Shown here piece after piece: positions 1 to 8,962 of a stretch of DNA of 64,000 nt; within the stretch, counting starts at the first letter, position 1; each line of letters opens with the position of its first letter. Origin of the DNA: Pseudomonas sp. Irchel 3H7. Its GTDB lineage: Bacteria; Pseudomonadota; Gammaproteobacteria; Pseudomonadales; Pseudomonadaceae. Under the pieces are notes generated by a model. It saw nothing but the letters and a program-made list of their open reading frames with translations. It was not told the DNA's origin and ran no database searches. The position numbers and the translations under genes were made by a program. The DNA is taken from the NCBI RefSeq assembly GCF_900187605.1, contig NZ_FYEA01000019.1, positions 1 through 64,000 on the forward strand. Direction: 5' to 3'.

Positions 1-81
1 CATCCCGAACTCAGCAGTGAAACGATGCATCGCCGATGGTAGTGTGGGGTTTCCCCATGTGAGAGTAGGTCATCGTCAAGA
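1..81 (+). rRNA. rrf: 5S ribosomal RNA, 3' part (5' end outside the window)
   Basis: The first 80 bases match the 3' two thirds of a gammaproteobacterial 5S rRNA: the CATCCCGAACTC loop segment, the GATGCATCGCCGATGGTAGT helix and the closing GTGAGAGTAGGTCATCGTCA stretch. It is followed directly by an intrinsic terminator, as expected for the end of an rrn operon. The exact mature 3' end (about 79-82) is an estimate. Confidence 0.93.
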
Positions 82-91
82 TTAAATTCCG

Positions 92-127
92 AAACCCCAA
101 TTGCGAAAGCAGTTGGGGTTTTGTTTT
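92..127 (+). terminator. Rho-independent terminator of the rRNA operon
   Basis: The arms AAACCCCAATTGC and GCAGTTGGGGTTT close round a GAAA loop and run into TTTTGTTTT. The position just after 5S rRNA indicates termination of the rrn transcript. Confidence 0.9.
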
Positions 128-229
128 GCCTGTAGAAAAGTTTTTACTCGCGACAGCGAACAAATTTGCACAGTTATTTTCGAATCAGAACACTAGAATA
201 GCCCCACCTTATTCGGAGCCAGAGCCTTT

Positions 230-889
230 ATGTCAGAGTCGGTTGACGCCCCCGGGCTGTCAGATTTACCGCTGGAAGACTTGGTGGCCTGTCACGAGTG
301 CGACCTGCTGATGCGCAAGCCCACACTTGCCCACGGCGAAAAAGCGCTCTGCCCACGCTGCGGTTACGAGTTGTACGCTCACCGTCACAACGTGGTGCAG
401 CGCAGCCTCGCCTTGGTGATCGCAGCCTTATTGCTGTATATCCCGGCAAACTTTTTACCCATCATGCAACTCAATATCCTCGGACAATCCTCGCAGGATA
501 CGGTCTGGAGTGGTGTGCTCGGCCTGTTCAATACGGACATGCAGGGCGTTTCGATTGTCGTATTTCTGTGCAGCATGGCCATACCGCTGCTCAAGTTGCT
601 GTGCCAGTTGTTCGTGTTACTGACGATCCGCTTCAATGTCGGACGCAGCTATGGCTTGCTGCTCTATCGCATTTATCACCACCTCAAAGACTGGGGAATG
701 CTCGAGGTCTACCTCATGGGCGTACTGGTGGCGATCGTCAAACTGGCAGACATGGCAGCCATTACCGTAGGCCTGGGTTTGGCGTGTTTCATCGGCTTGT
801 TGTTGGTTCAGGTCTGGCTGGAAGTGGTGATGTCACCGCACCAGATCTGGCAGGCGTTATCAGGAGAGGACGCTCATGCGGGCGATTGA
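230..889 (+). CDS. pqiA: PqiA/LetA-type inner-membrane protein, first half
   Basis: Paraquat-inducible protein A family, 219 aa. The N-terminus carries a rubredoxin-like Cys pair (CHECD, then CPRCG), followed by about four membrane helices, including one starting near residue 64 (SLALVIAALLLYIPANFLP). E. coli PqiA and YebS (LetA) are about 420 aa with two such units in one chain; here the units are separate genes. The next gene starts 14 bases before this one ends, so the two are translationally coupled. With the MCE protein downstream it should form an inner-membrane to outer-membrane lipid transport system. Family assignment is strong; the substrate is unknown. Confidence 0.9.
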   Translation: MSESVDAPGLSDLPLEDLVACHECDLLMRKPTLAHGEKALCPRCGYELYAHRHNVVQRSLALVIAALLLYIPANFLPIMQLNILGQSSQDTVWSGVLGLFNTDMQGVSIVVFLCSMAIPLLKLLCQLFVLLTIRFNVGRSYGLLLYRIYHHLKDWGMLEVYLMGVLVAIVKLADMAAITVGLGLACFIGLLLVQVWLEVVMSPHQIWQALSGEDAHAGD

Positions 890-1499
890 TGCGGGCATTC
901 TGGTCTGTACCGAATGTCATGAGTTGAACAGGCAGGAAGCGGACACCGACGAGCAGACCTGCACCCGCTGCGGTGCATTGATCCACGCTCGCAGGCCTGA
1001 CAGCCTCACCCGTACCTGGGCACTGCTGATCACGGCAGCGATTATCTATATTCCAGCCAACGTGCTGCCGATCATGACTGTCAGTTCTTTGGGCCAGGGT
1101 GATCCGAGCACTATCATGTCCGGCGTGATCCAGTTGGTGCAGCACGGCATGATTCCGATCGCGGCTGTGGTGTTTATCGCCAGTATTCTCGTGCCCACCT
1201 TCAAACTGGTGGGTATTGCGCTGTTGCTGTTTTCGGTACAACGACGCCAACCGTTGTCCGCGCGTCAGCGTATCTGGATGTACCGCTTTATCGAGTTCAT
1301 CGGCCGCTGGTCGATGCTCGATATTTTTGTGATCGCCATTCTCGTGGCGGTCGTCAACTTCGGCCGGCTTGCCAGTGTCGAAGCCAATCTTGGCGCCATC
1401 GCCTTCGCCAGTGTGGTGATTCTGACGATGCTCGCCGCAGTAACTTTCGATCCCCGACTGATTTGGGATAACACGGAGTCGGACGACGACCATGACTGA
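876..1499 (+). CDS. pqiA: PqiA/LetA-type inner-membrane protein, second half
   Basis: Second PqiA unit, 207 aa, again with a zinc-ribbon-like CTECH...CTRCG N-terminus and about four membrane segments (LLITAAIIYIPANVLPIM near residue 50 repeats the motif of the upstream protein). It overlaps its upstream partner by 14 bases and the downstream MCE gene by 8 bases, so the three are one operon. The pair probably assembles into the equivalent of the single two-unit PqiA/LetA protein of enterics. Confidence 0.9.
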   Translation: MRAIDAGILVCTECHELNRQEADTDEQTCTRCGALIHARRPDSLTRTWALLITAAIIYIPANVLPIMTVSSLGQGDPSTIMSGVIQLVQHGMIPIAAVVFIASILVPTFKLVGIALLLFSVQRRQPLSARQRIWMYRFIEFIGRWSMLDIFVIAILVAVVNFGRLASVEANLGAIAFASVVILTMLAAVTFDPRLIWDNTESDDDHD

Positions 1500-3795
1500 T
1501 TTGCCCGTAGCGAAAACCCGACCGGCTTCGAACTGGTCTGCCATTTGGGTTCTGCCTCTGATCGCGCTGATCATCGGCGGCTGGCTCGGCTGGCGTGCCT
1601 ACTCCGAAACCGGTATCGAGATTCAGATCCGCTTTGAAAGTGGCGAAGGCATCCAGGCCAACAAGACCGAGGTCATGTACAAAGGCATGCCGGTCGGTAA
1701 GGTCAAGGCGCTTAAGCTCGACGATGAAGGCAACTCAAAAGGTGTGATCGCCACCGTTGAGATGAACAAGGACGTCGAGCAATACCTCAAGACCAGCACG
1801 CGTTTCTGGCTGGTCAAACCGAGCGTGACCCTGGCCGGTATCACCGGCCTGGAAACTCTGGTTTCGGGTAACTACGTCGCTATCAGCCCCGGCGAAGGCG
1901 AACCGACGCGCAAGTTCAAAGCGCTGGCCGAAGAGCCGCCGTTGTCGGACGCCAAGCCCGGTCTGCACCTGACTATCAAGGCGGATCGTCTCGGATCACT
2001 GAACCGTGGCAGCCCCGTGTTCTACAAGCAGATCAAGGTCGGCCAGGTCAAAAGCTACCTGCTCTCGGAAGACCAGAGTACCGTCGAGCTCAAGGTTTTC
2101 ATTGAGCCGACCTACGCCAAACTGGTGCGCAAACACACGCGTTTCTGGAACGCCAGCGGCATCAGCATCGACGCCAACCTGTCCGGGGTGAAAGTGCGCA
2201 GCGAATCGCTGGCCAGCATCGTCGCCGGTGGTATCGCTTTCGCCACACCCGAAAATCGCAAGGACAGCCCGCCGACCGATCCAAGCCTGCCATTTCGTCT
2301 GTACGAAGACTTCGATGCGGCCGCTGCCGGGATCCGTGTGAAGGTCAAACTCAGCGATTTCGAAGGTCTGCAGGCTGGCCGTACACCAGTTATGTACAAA
2401 GGTATTCAGGTCGGCAACCTGAAGGCGCTGAAGGTCGATCCGGACCTGAACAGCGCCACTGCCGAACTGACTCTTGATCCGTTGGCTGAAGACTATCTGG
2501 TGGACGGCACGCAGTTCTGGGTAGTGAAGCCGTCGATTTCCCTGGCGGGCATTACCGGTCTGGAAGCCTTGGTGAAAGGTAACTACATCGCTGTGCGTCC
2601 GGGTGATAAAGGCGCGCCGCCGAAACGCGAGTTCGAGGCACGGCCGAAGGCGCCGCCGCTGGATCTGCGTTCGCCGGGCCTGCACCTGGTGTTGTTCACC
2701 GATACACTTGGCTCGATTGATGTCGGCAGTCCGATTCTGTTCAAACAGGTCAAGGTCGGTTCGGTTCAGAGCTACCAGTTCTCCAAGACTCGCAAGCAGA
2801 TAGTCATCGGTGTGCACATCGAGAAGGAGTACGAAAACCTGGTCAACGCCTCGACACGCTTCTGGAACGTCAGCGGTGTCACGCTGACCGGCGGGTTGAC
2901 CGGCGGAATCCAAGTGAAGAGCGAGTCGCTGCAAACCCTGATGGCCGGCGGTATCGCTTTCGAAACACCGCAAGCCAAGGCGCCGTTACAGAAGCGCATT
3001 CCGCGCTTCCGTTTGTTCGCCAACCACGATGACGCTAATCAGAAGGGTGCCGTGGTCACGATCAAGGTCGATCGCGCCGATGGTTTGCGCAGCGGCACGC
3101 CAGTTCGCTTCAAGGGCCTGGATGTCGGCAAGATTGAAAGCGTTGATCTGACTGACGATCTGCAATCGGTGATCCTCACGGCGCGCATCACTGAAGTGCC
3201 GGAGAAGATCGCCCGGGTTGGTAGCCAGTTCTGGGTGGTAAAACCGGAGCTCGGCCTGATCAAGACAGAAAATCTGGAAACCCTGGTGACCGGGAAGTAC
3301 ATCGAAGTGCAACCGGCGGCGAAGAACCTCGGCCCGCAGAAGAACTTTGTGGCCTTGGCCAATGCGCCGGAAGTGACCAAGCAAGAGGCCGGTCTGAGTC
3401 TGGTCTTGAGCGCGGCCCGTCGTGGTTCGCTGAAGCCGGGTGTGCCGGTGACTTACCGTGAAATTACCGTGGGTAAGGTCACCGGTTATGAACTGGGCCA
3501 GACAGCTGATCGCGTGTTGGTGCACATTCTGATCGAGCCGAAATACGCGCCGTTGGTGCGCAGCGGTAGCCGGTTCTGGAACACCAGCGGTGTCGGGTTT
3601 GATATCGGTTTGTTCAACGGGCTGACGGTGCGCACCGAGTCGCTGGAGACGGCGATTCAGGGAGGGATTGCCTTCGCCACGCCGGATGGCGAGCGCATGG
3701 GTAACCCGGCGCGAGCTGAGCAGACGTTTCCGCTGTTCGACAAGTTTGAGGATGAGTGGCTGACCTGGGCGCCGAAGATTTCCCTCGGTAAGTGA
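1492..3795 (+). CDS. pqiB: PqiB/LetB-like MCE protein with six MCE domains
   Basis: A 767 aa protein with an N-terminal membrane anchor (about residues 14-32, ending in GGWLGWRAYS) and six MCE modules. They begin near residues 46, 160, 285, 398, 515 and 638 and alternate between a 'YKGMPVGKV' type and a 'YKQIKVGQV' type, so the gene looks like three tandem copies of a two-module unit. Known relatives are PqiB (three modules, about 546 aa) and LetB/YebT (seven modules, about 880 aa), which form stacked rings bridging the periplasm for lipid transport. No PqiC lipoprotein gene follows. Transcription ends at the shared terminator after 3919. Confidence 0.92.
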   Translation: MTDLPVAKTRPASNWSAIWVLPLIALIIGGWLGWRAYSETGIEIQIRFESGEGIQANKTEVMYKGMPVGKVKALKLDDEGNSKGVIATVEMNKDVEQYLKTSTRFWLVKPSVTLAGITGLETLVSGNYVAISPGEGEPTRKFKALAEEPPLSDAKPGLHLTIKADRLGSLNRGSPVFYKQIKVGQVKSYLLSEDQSTVELKVFIEPTYAKLVRKHTRFWNASGISIDANLSGVKVRSESLASIVAGGIAFATPENRKDSPPTDPSLPFRLYEDFDAAAAGIRVKVKLSDFEGLQAGRTPVMYKGIQVGNLKALKVDPDLNSATAELTLDPLAEDYLVDGTQFWVVKPSISLAGITGLEALVKGNYIAVRPGDKGAPPKREFEARPKAPPLDLRSPGLHLVLFTDTLGSIDVGSPILFKQVKVGSVQSYQFSKTRKQIVIGVHIEKEYENLVNASTRFWNVSGVTLTGGLTGGIQVKSESLQTLMAGGIAFETPQAKAPLQKRIPRFRLFANHDDANQKGAVVTIKVDRADGLRSGTPVRFKGLDVGKIESVDLTDDLQSVILTARITEVPEKIARVGSQFWVVKPELGLIKTENLETLVTGKYIEVQPAAKNLGPQKNFVALANAPEVTKQEAGLSLVLSAARRGSLKPGVPVTYREITVGKVTGYELGQTADRVLVHILIEPKYAPLVRSGSRFWNTSGVGFDIGLFNGLTVRTESLETAIQGGIAFATPDGERMGNPARAEQTFPLFDKFEDEWLTWAPKISLGK

Positions 3796-3814
3796 TTCTA
3801 TGGTGTCTGAAGTG

Positions 3815-3890
3815 GCGCCATCGCGAGCAGGCTCACTCCCACAGGGGAGTGCATTCCAACTGTAGGAGTGAGCCTGCTCGCGATAGGGCC
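3815..3890. repeat. Paired REP hairpin (TGAGCCTGCTCGCGA family)
   Basis: Two inverted copies of a REP unit, GCGAGCAGGCTCACTCCCACAG and CTGTAGGAGTGAGCCTGCTC, are separated by about 20 bases. The same unit recurs near 20402, 28504, 35028 and 62736, with a single half at 60003. It lies between the convergent pqi and mks operons. Confidence 0.88.
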
Positions 3891-3918
3891 CGCAAAATCA
3901 GCACAAATCCCAAGCCAT

Positions 3919-3959
3919 AAAAAAGGGCCGCGATCCAAACAGATCGCGGCCCTTTTTTT
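3919..3959. terminator. Bidirectional terminator between pqiB and mksB
   Basis: A 16 bp stem (AAAAAGGGCCGCGATC paired with its complement) has a six-base loop, with A-run and T-run on either side, so it can end both the plus-strand pqi transcript and the minus-strand mks transcript. Confidence 0.92.
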
Positions 3960-3977
3960 GCCTTCAGTTAATGCCGA

Positions 3978-6818
3978 TCAAACCGTATCCAGCTCTGGCT
4001 CATCCGCTTCAACATTGACCGTAGCCTTCACCACATCATGGCGACGGATGTACTTCCAGTCCGCCTCATCAATGTAGATCCCCGCCGGGCCGCTGCCACC
4101 TTCCAGGTCGATCGCGACACTGGCGCAGACCTGCGGCTTCACACTCGCCAGAATCGGCACGAAGCCCAGTTGCAGACTGGTTTCCAGCAGCGCAGCCTGG
4201 TTCTTCTCGTCGATGTCTGCGGCCTCGTCGAGGTAGTACGGCAGACGCACGCGACCGGCCTGGTCGCGATCCATCAAGTGCAGCAACAAGTACATGTTGG
4301 TCAGCGCCTTGATGGTCATGGTCGTACCGTTGGACGCCGCGCCATCGATGTCGGTGTGGATCACCGGCTGGCCGTTGACCTTGGTGATCTCGAAGGCCAG
4401 TTCGAACAAGTCCTTGAGGCCGAGTTGGTTGTGGTTCGCCGCCACCAGCCGCGCCAGGTATTCCTTGGCCTCTTCGTTCTTGTTGTCCTGCTCGGCACTT
4501 TGGCTGAGGTCGAACACCGACAGGGTTTCGCCTTCTTCGTACTGACCGGCGCTGTGGATGATCTGGTCGATGTGCTTGAGCGCTTCCTTGTTCGGTGCAA
4601 GGACGATGCGGAAGCTCTGCAGGTTGGACACTTGACGCTTGTTGATCTCGCGGTTGAACAGCGCCAGTTGATGTTCGAGGCTGTCGTAGTCGCTGCGAAT
4701 GTTGCGCAGGGTCCGGGCGATGTCGGTGACTGCCGCGCGACGGGCCTTGCCCAGTGTCAGCGCTTCATCGGTGCGGTGCGCGTAAGCGTTGATCAGCAAC
4801 GACAGGCGGCGCTCCATGTCGTCTTCGCTGTCGAACTTGGCCACGCCTTTCAGGCGCACTTGCGCGTACAGCGCTTCAATCTGGCCATCGGCGCGCAGCA
4901 GACCTTGCCAGCTGTCCTGATAGTCGTTGAGCAGCGGCAGCAGGTTGTCCATCGAATCGTCGACCGGATCCATGAACGGCGTACCGAACGGCAGATCCGC
5001 CGGCAACAGCTGACGACGACGCAGCGCATCGTCGAGGGTGCGTTGCTTGGCTTCCATATCGGCGATCTGGCGGCCGACCAGTTGCAGCTTGGCCGACAGT
5101 TGCTGGACACGTTCGGTGAACGCGTCGCTGGAACGCTTGAGTTCGTCCTGCGCGCCTTCCATCTGCGCCAGTTGCTCGAGCTTGTCGCTTTCTTCAGCGC
5201 TCAAAGTCTGCGTGCGGCGGAAATCTTCCAAGGCTTTCTGCGCGTCCAGCACTTGCTGGTACAGCGCTTCGGTCTGGGTCTTGCTCGCGGCGCGGTCAGC
5301 AGCAACGGCCTGTTGGGTCTTGAGCTGTTTCAGCTCTTTTTCCAGACGCTCTTTCTGATCGCGCAACGCGGCACGGTCGGCCAGTGCTTGCAGGGCCGGC
5401 GGCTCGATGTGCGAGATGTCGATGGACAGGCCCGGCACTTCGAAGCGCTCGCCTTTGAAACCATCGAGAATCAGCTCGACCGATTTGACCCACGCACCAT
5501 CGTCGTCGAGGGTGATGCCGTGTTCGCCCAGCGGCAGGCTGAACAGCGCGCTGTTGAACAGACGCATCAAGCGCTCGACGTCCTGTTGCGAGAACTCCTC
5601 GCGCAGACGGGCGTAGCTGTTGTTGTCGGCGTGATCGAGTTGCTGCTTCACCGACTTCAGGCGTTTTTCCAGATCGCGTACGCGCTCTTCCAGATCTTCC
5701 GCACTGAATTGACGCGATTGCGCCAAGGCACCGGCCAGTTCGTCGTGGGCGTCTTTGGCGGCGAGCAATTGTTGCTCGAGCACTTTGACGTCATCGACCA
5801 GGGCGAAGCGATTTTTCAGCACCGACAATTCGCCGAGCCAGCGCTGGATACCGGAAATTTCCCGCTCCAGACGCATCAGTTCCTGAGTGCCGCCGCGCTG
5901 ATCGTTTTGCAGACTGTCCTGCTCGCCACGGTAGTGGTCGGCCTGAATCGTCAGTTCTTCTTTGCGCGCACTGGCGTAATCCGACCAGGTGCCGAGCAAC
6001 GAATCCAGAAGTGGCGACAGGCGATGCAGTTTGCCGCGCAGCACGTCGCGCTGTTTCACGCCGTTGGCCAAGGCCTCAACCAACGGGCCGGCCGCGACCA
6101 GCGAGTTGTAGTCCTGTTCCATACGGCGCACGTCGCGGAAGGCCTCTTCGCAGGCGGCGATGTAATCGACGCTGCCGGAACGCAGGCTGTGTTCGAAGGC
6201 ATCGAGGAACAACTGCTTGAGCTTGGCCGCGGTGATTTCGCGCATGTGCAGCAGGTTGATGAACAGCGCACGGAAGGTCTTCAGGCTCTGTTCGCTGGTG
6301 GAGCGCAGCGGAATCAAAGTCAGGTCGAGCGGAATCGACGTATGACCGCCTACCAGCAAGCGACGCAGTTCGTCCGGCTTGAGTTCGTAGGCTTTCAGGC
6401 CTTCTTTTTCAAGGTTGCTGAACAGCTCTTTCTGGCGCAGGCAGGTGTCGTTCTTCTGGTAATGCGCCAGATCGAGCTTGCCGGCGTAAGCAAAGAACTG
6501 GTGACCGAAACCGCCGCCCGGGCCGCGACCGACCACGCCGATCACGTGCGGGCCGTGGGGCAGATTCACTTCGACAAGGATGTAGCTTGTGTCGGAAGCG
6601 AAGTAGAAGCGCCGCGATTGTTCCAGGCTGTATTTGCCGAAACTCATGTCCGACATGCGCGCCAGAATCGGGAATTGCAAGGCGTTGATCGATGCCGATT
6701 TACCGAGGTTGTTTGCGCCGTAAACCGACAGCGGTTCTTCCAGCGGGAACAGACCGAGGCTGTAACCGGCGGTGTTCAAAAGGGCAAAGCGGCGGATGCC
6801 GTAGCGTTCCTGGCTCAT
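3978..6818 (-). CDS. mksB: MksB, SMC-like ATPase of the MksBEF condensin
   Basis: A 946 aa SMC/MukB-like ATPase. The Walker A motif GANNLGKS is at residues 34-41; long Glu/Gln/Arg-rich coiled-coil segments fill the middle; a signature-like SNGTTMTIK and a Walker B YYLDEAADID lie near the C-terminus. MksB is the motor of an alternative condensin that acts in chromosome organisation and, in Wadjet/JetABCD systems, in plasmid restriction. It overlaps mksE by 4 bases (ATGA). No mksG (JetD) nuclease gene follows; a terminator comes 20 bases after the stop. Confidence 0.93.
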   Translation of the reverse strand: MSQERYGIRRFALLNTAGYSLGLFPLEEPLSVYGANNLGKSASINALQFPILARMSDMSFGKYSLEQSRRFYFASDTSYILVEVNLPHGPHVIGVVGRGPGGGFGHQFFAYAGKLDLAHYQKNDTCLRQKELFSNLEKEGLKAYELKPDELRRLLVGGHTSIPLDLTLIPLRSTSEQSLKTFRALFINLLHMREITAAKLKQLFLDAFEHSLRSGSVDYIAACEEAFRDVRRMEQDYNSLVAAGPLVEALANGVKQRDVLRGKLHRLSPLLDSLLGTWSDYASARKEELTIQADHYRGEQDSLQNDQRGGTQELMRLEREISGIQRWLGELSVLKNRFALVDDVKVLEQQLLAAKDAHDELAGALAQSRQFSAEDLEERVRDLEKRLKSVKQQLDHADNNSYARLREEFSQQDVERLMRLFNSALFSLPLGEHGITLDDDGAWVKSVELILDGFKGERFEVPGLSIDISHIEPPALQALADRAALRDQKERLEKELKQLKTQQAVAADRAASKTQTEALYQQVLDAQKALEDFRRTQTLSAEESDKLEQLAQMEGAQDELKRSSDAFTERVQQLSAKLQLVGRQIADMEAKQRTLDDALRRRQLLPADLPFGTPFMDPVDDSMDNLLPLLNDYQDSWQGLLRADGQIEALYAQVRLKGVAKFDSEDDMERRLSLLINAYAHRTDEALTLGKARRAAVTDIARTLRNIRSDYDSLEHQLALFNREINKRQVSNLQSFRIVLAPNKEALKHIDQIIHSAGQYEEGETLSVFDLSQSAEQDNKNEEAKEYLARLVAANHNQLGLKDLFELAFEITKVNGQPVIHTDIDGAASNGTTMTIKALTNMYLLLHLMDRDQAGRVRLPYYLDEAADIDEKNQAALLETSLQLGFVPILASVKPQVCASVAIDLEGGSGPAGIYIDEADWKYIRRHDVVKATVNVEADEPELDTV

Positions 6819-7516
6819 GCGTCGGACTCCTGTTCTTCGGCAATGGCGCGGGCCAGTGCGTCTTCTTCGCTCTCTTCTTCAAATTCGGAAAGATCGAGCG
6901 GGTCGTCGGTTTCGAGGAATTTGGCTTCGGCCGCTTCGTCGATCAGCACCGGTGCTGGCAACGGCAGCACGCTGTGCACGCTGGCCGCCAGATCACGGTC
7001 CTGCTGTACCGACAGGCAGACGTCGAGGAAGCGGTGCATCGGCGGCAGGAAGCGGTACACGCCGTTTTCTTCGCTGGCAAAACCGAGCTGAGTCATGCGG
7101 CGCATGATCTTTTCTTCGAGTTCTTCAACGGTCTGCACTTCGGCCTGAATGAACAGGTCGCGGTATTTCTCCAGCAGCGACGGCAACTCTTCGCGGCCGA
7201 GGCTGCCGCCATCGAGCACGGCAATCGGGTCGCGGCCCTGATCGGCCAAGTGCTCGACGAGGATGAAGGTGAACAGCGCCAGACGCTGGGCAGTCTTGTT
7301 CACCGCCGCGGCGGCCATGTCCGGCACAAAGTAGTAGAAACCACGGGTATCGCAGACCAGTTCAAAGCCCAGCGCCTTGAACAGTGTGCGGTATTGATCC
7401 TGGAAGTTCGACAGTTGCGTGTACAGCTCCGGGTCGCGGCGGCTGACGTGGTAACCCTTGAACAGCTCGCGGAAAATCGGCGCGAGTTGCGACAGTTCGG
7501 AAAGATCAAGATGCAT
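6815..7516 (-). CDS. mksE: MksE, condensin accessory subunit
   Basis: A 233 aa protein located between the kleisin and SMC genes, with the size and winged-helix-rich composition of MksE/JetB (KITE-type subunit). The C-terminus is strongly acidic (EFEEESEEDALARAIAEEQE). It starts 11 bases inside the end of mksF and ends 4 bases inside mksB, so the three subunits should be made in coordinated amounts. Identification rests on size, gene order and memory of the family. Confidence 0.9.
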   Translation of the reverse strand: MHLDLSELSQLAPIFRELFKGYHVSRRDPELYTQLSNFQDQYRTLFKALGFELVCDTRGFYYFVPDMAAAAVNKTAQRLALFTFILVEHLADQGRDPIAVLDGGSLGREELPSLLEKYRDLFIQAEVQTVEELEEKIMRRMTQLGFASEENGVYRFLPPMHRFLDVCLSVQQDRDLAASVHSVLPLPAPVLIDEAAEAKFLETDDPLDLSEFEEESEEDALARAIAEEQESDA

Positions 7517-8783
7517 TGGGGATGCTCGCAGAATTCTCGGCGGCGCTGTCGCTGGCCGAGAGCAGGGCGAAGGAGCGCAGGCTGACCTGGTGCTCGTGAG
7601 TGTGGTATTCGCGGCGTTCCAGACGCTCGCGCTTGAAGCGTTTTTCCCGCGACAGGCGCGAGAACCAGTAGAGCAATTCGTCGGTCGCGCCGTCCGGTTC
7701 CTGCTCCAGCAGCCAGGTCATCAGATCCGGCATCGGCAGGGCTTCTTCGCAGCGGTCGACCATCTCGCGAACGGTGCGTGGCGCGCGTGGGGCTTCGCCT
7801 TTCTGCGTTTTGTGCGCTTTCGGGAAGCGCGCCGGTTTTGGCTCGAATCGCGCCAAGGCATAAACGTAGGCTTCGACCTGACTGGCGCTGCCGAGGAAGG
7901 TGCTCTGCGGGCGGGTAAACAGCGGCATCGCGGCTTGCGGCACGGCGTCGATGCCTTTGCGGCGAATCGCTGCCAACGCCAACGCGGCGCCACGGGTCAC
8001 GGCGTTGTGCCGACGCGCTTCTTCACGCAGCGGCAGCAGCAGTTCACGGGCATGACGCAAAGTCAGCTGGGCACTGGTCTGCATTTCGAGGATGCGCGCG
8101 TGGGTGCGCAGCAGCATGTCGTCATCGACCAGATGGCCGAGGCGCTGCTGTTCGCTGAGCATCTTCAGCAGCACGGTTTCGACCTTGCGCACGCCTTGTT
8201 CGAAGGCGCCGTCGGCGTTCACCAGATCGATCATCGGCTCGACATATTCGTCCCACGTCGCCAGCACTTCGGCGTAACGCTGACGCAGCGGAATTTGTCG
8301 ATCGCTGGTCTTCGCGCGCTCGGCGACGGCGACCAGGGCCTGTTCGTCGTTGTCGAGCTTCTTCAGCACATCGCGCACGCGCATGTCGAGCAGGCGCAAC
8401 TGGCGGGCAAGGTCGTGGCCGTCACGGACTTCGAACGCGTCCTGGATGTAACCGGCCAGACGCTCGAGGTGACGCAGATAGGCTTCGATTTCCAGGCACA
8501 GGCCCAGCCGGTGCTCACGACGCAGGTAAGCGAGGAAGTCATGAATCTGCGCATTCAGCTCGAAACGGTTCGGGCTTTTTGCCACCGGAATCAGAATATC
8601 GAGGCGAATCCACACGTCGAGCAGGCTGGTGATGTCCTGCGGTGTGCTGTCCAGTTGTTGGGCGGCCAGTTGCGAGCGCAGTTCGTTGAGGCTCAATGTG
8701 CCTTGGTCGAAATGCTCACACAGTGGCTCAAGCAATGCCCAGTGTTCAGCGAGGGCGCGCAAGACGCGCTTGGGTTCGATCAT
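7506..8783 (-). CDS. mksF: MksF, kleisin-like condensin subunit
   Basis: A 425 aa protein beginning MIEPKRVLRALAEHW, as I recall for Pseudomonas MksF/JetA. It is helix-rich and first in the mksFEB operon. A longer reading starts at a GTG at 8849 and adds 22 residues; I prefer the ATG at 8783 from family memory although neither has a strong ribosome binding site. The kleisin bridges the MksB heads and recruits MksE. The promoter should lie in the roughly 180 bases shared with the divergent holD gene. Confidence 0.9.
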   Translation of the reverse strand: MIEPKRVLRALAEHWALLEPLCEHFDQGTLSLNELRSQLAAQQLDSTPQDITSLLDVWIRLDILIPVAKSPNRFELNAQIHDFLAYLRREHRLGLCLEIEAYLRHLERLAGYIQDAFEVRDGHDLARQLRLLDMRVRDVLKKLDNDEQALVAVAERAKTSDRQIPLRQRYAEVLATWDEYVEPMIDLVNADGAFEQGVRKVETVLLKMLSEQQRLGHLVDDDMLLRTHARILEMQTSAQLTLRHARELLLPLREEARRHNAVTRGAALALAAIRRKGIDAVPQAAMPLFTRPQSTFLGSASQVEAYVYALARFEPKPARFPKAHKTQKGEAPRAPRTVREMVDRCEEALPMPDLMTWLLEQEPDGATDELLYWFSRLSREKRFKRERLERREYHTHEHQVSLRSFALLSASDSAAENSASIPNAS

Positions 8784-8962
8784 CGGAATGCCCGGCTGGT
8801 TGGCAATGAAAAGCGGCGATTGTACTGCATCACGAAGGATGCGATTCACTCTCGGGACGGACTGTCGCTTTCTTTAGACCAAGTCTATCGATCAACAACG
8901 GGCGATCTTGAGCGAACGGCGGTAGAATCAGCGCACTTCAGTTATCCACAAGTGGCCGACCC

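Noticed and set aside
4038..7091. A 1017-codon open frame on the plus strand opposite mksB
   Set aside because: It is the GC-rich shadow of mksB: its product has no domain pattern, low-complexity Val/Gln/Arg content, and mksB carries clear SMC motifs.
8942..8950. A perfect DnaA box (TTATCCACA) just upstream of holD
   Set aside because: The position before a replisome gene is tempting, but the same 9-mer also occurs inside genes at 52078 and 63231, so chance occurrence is likely.
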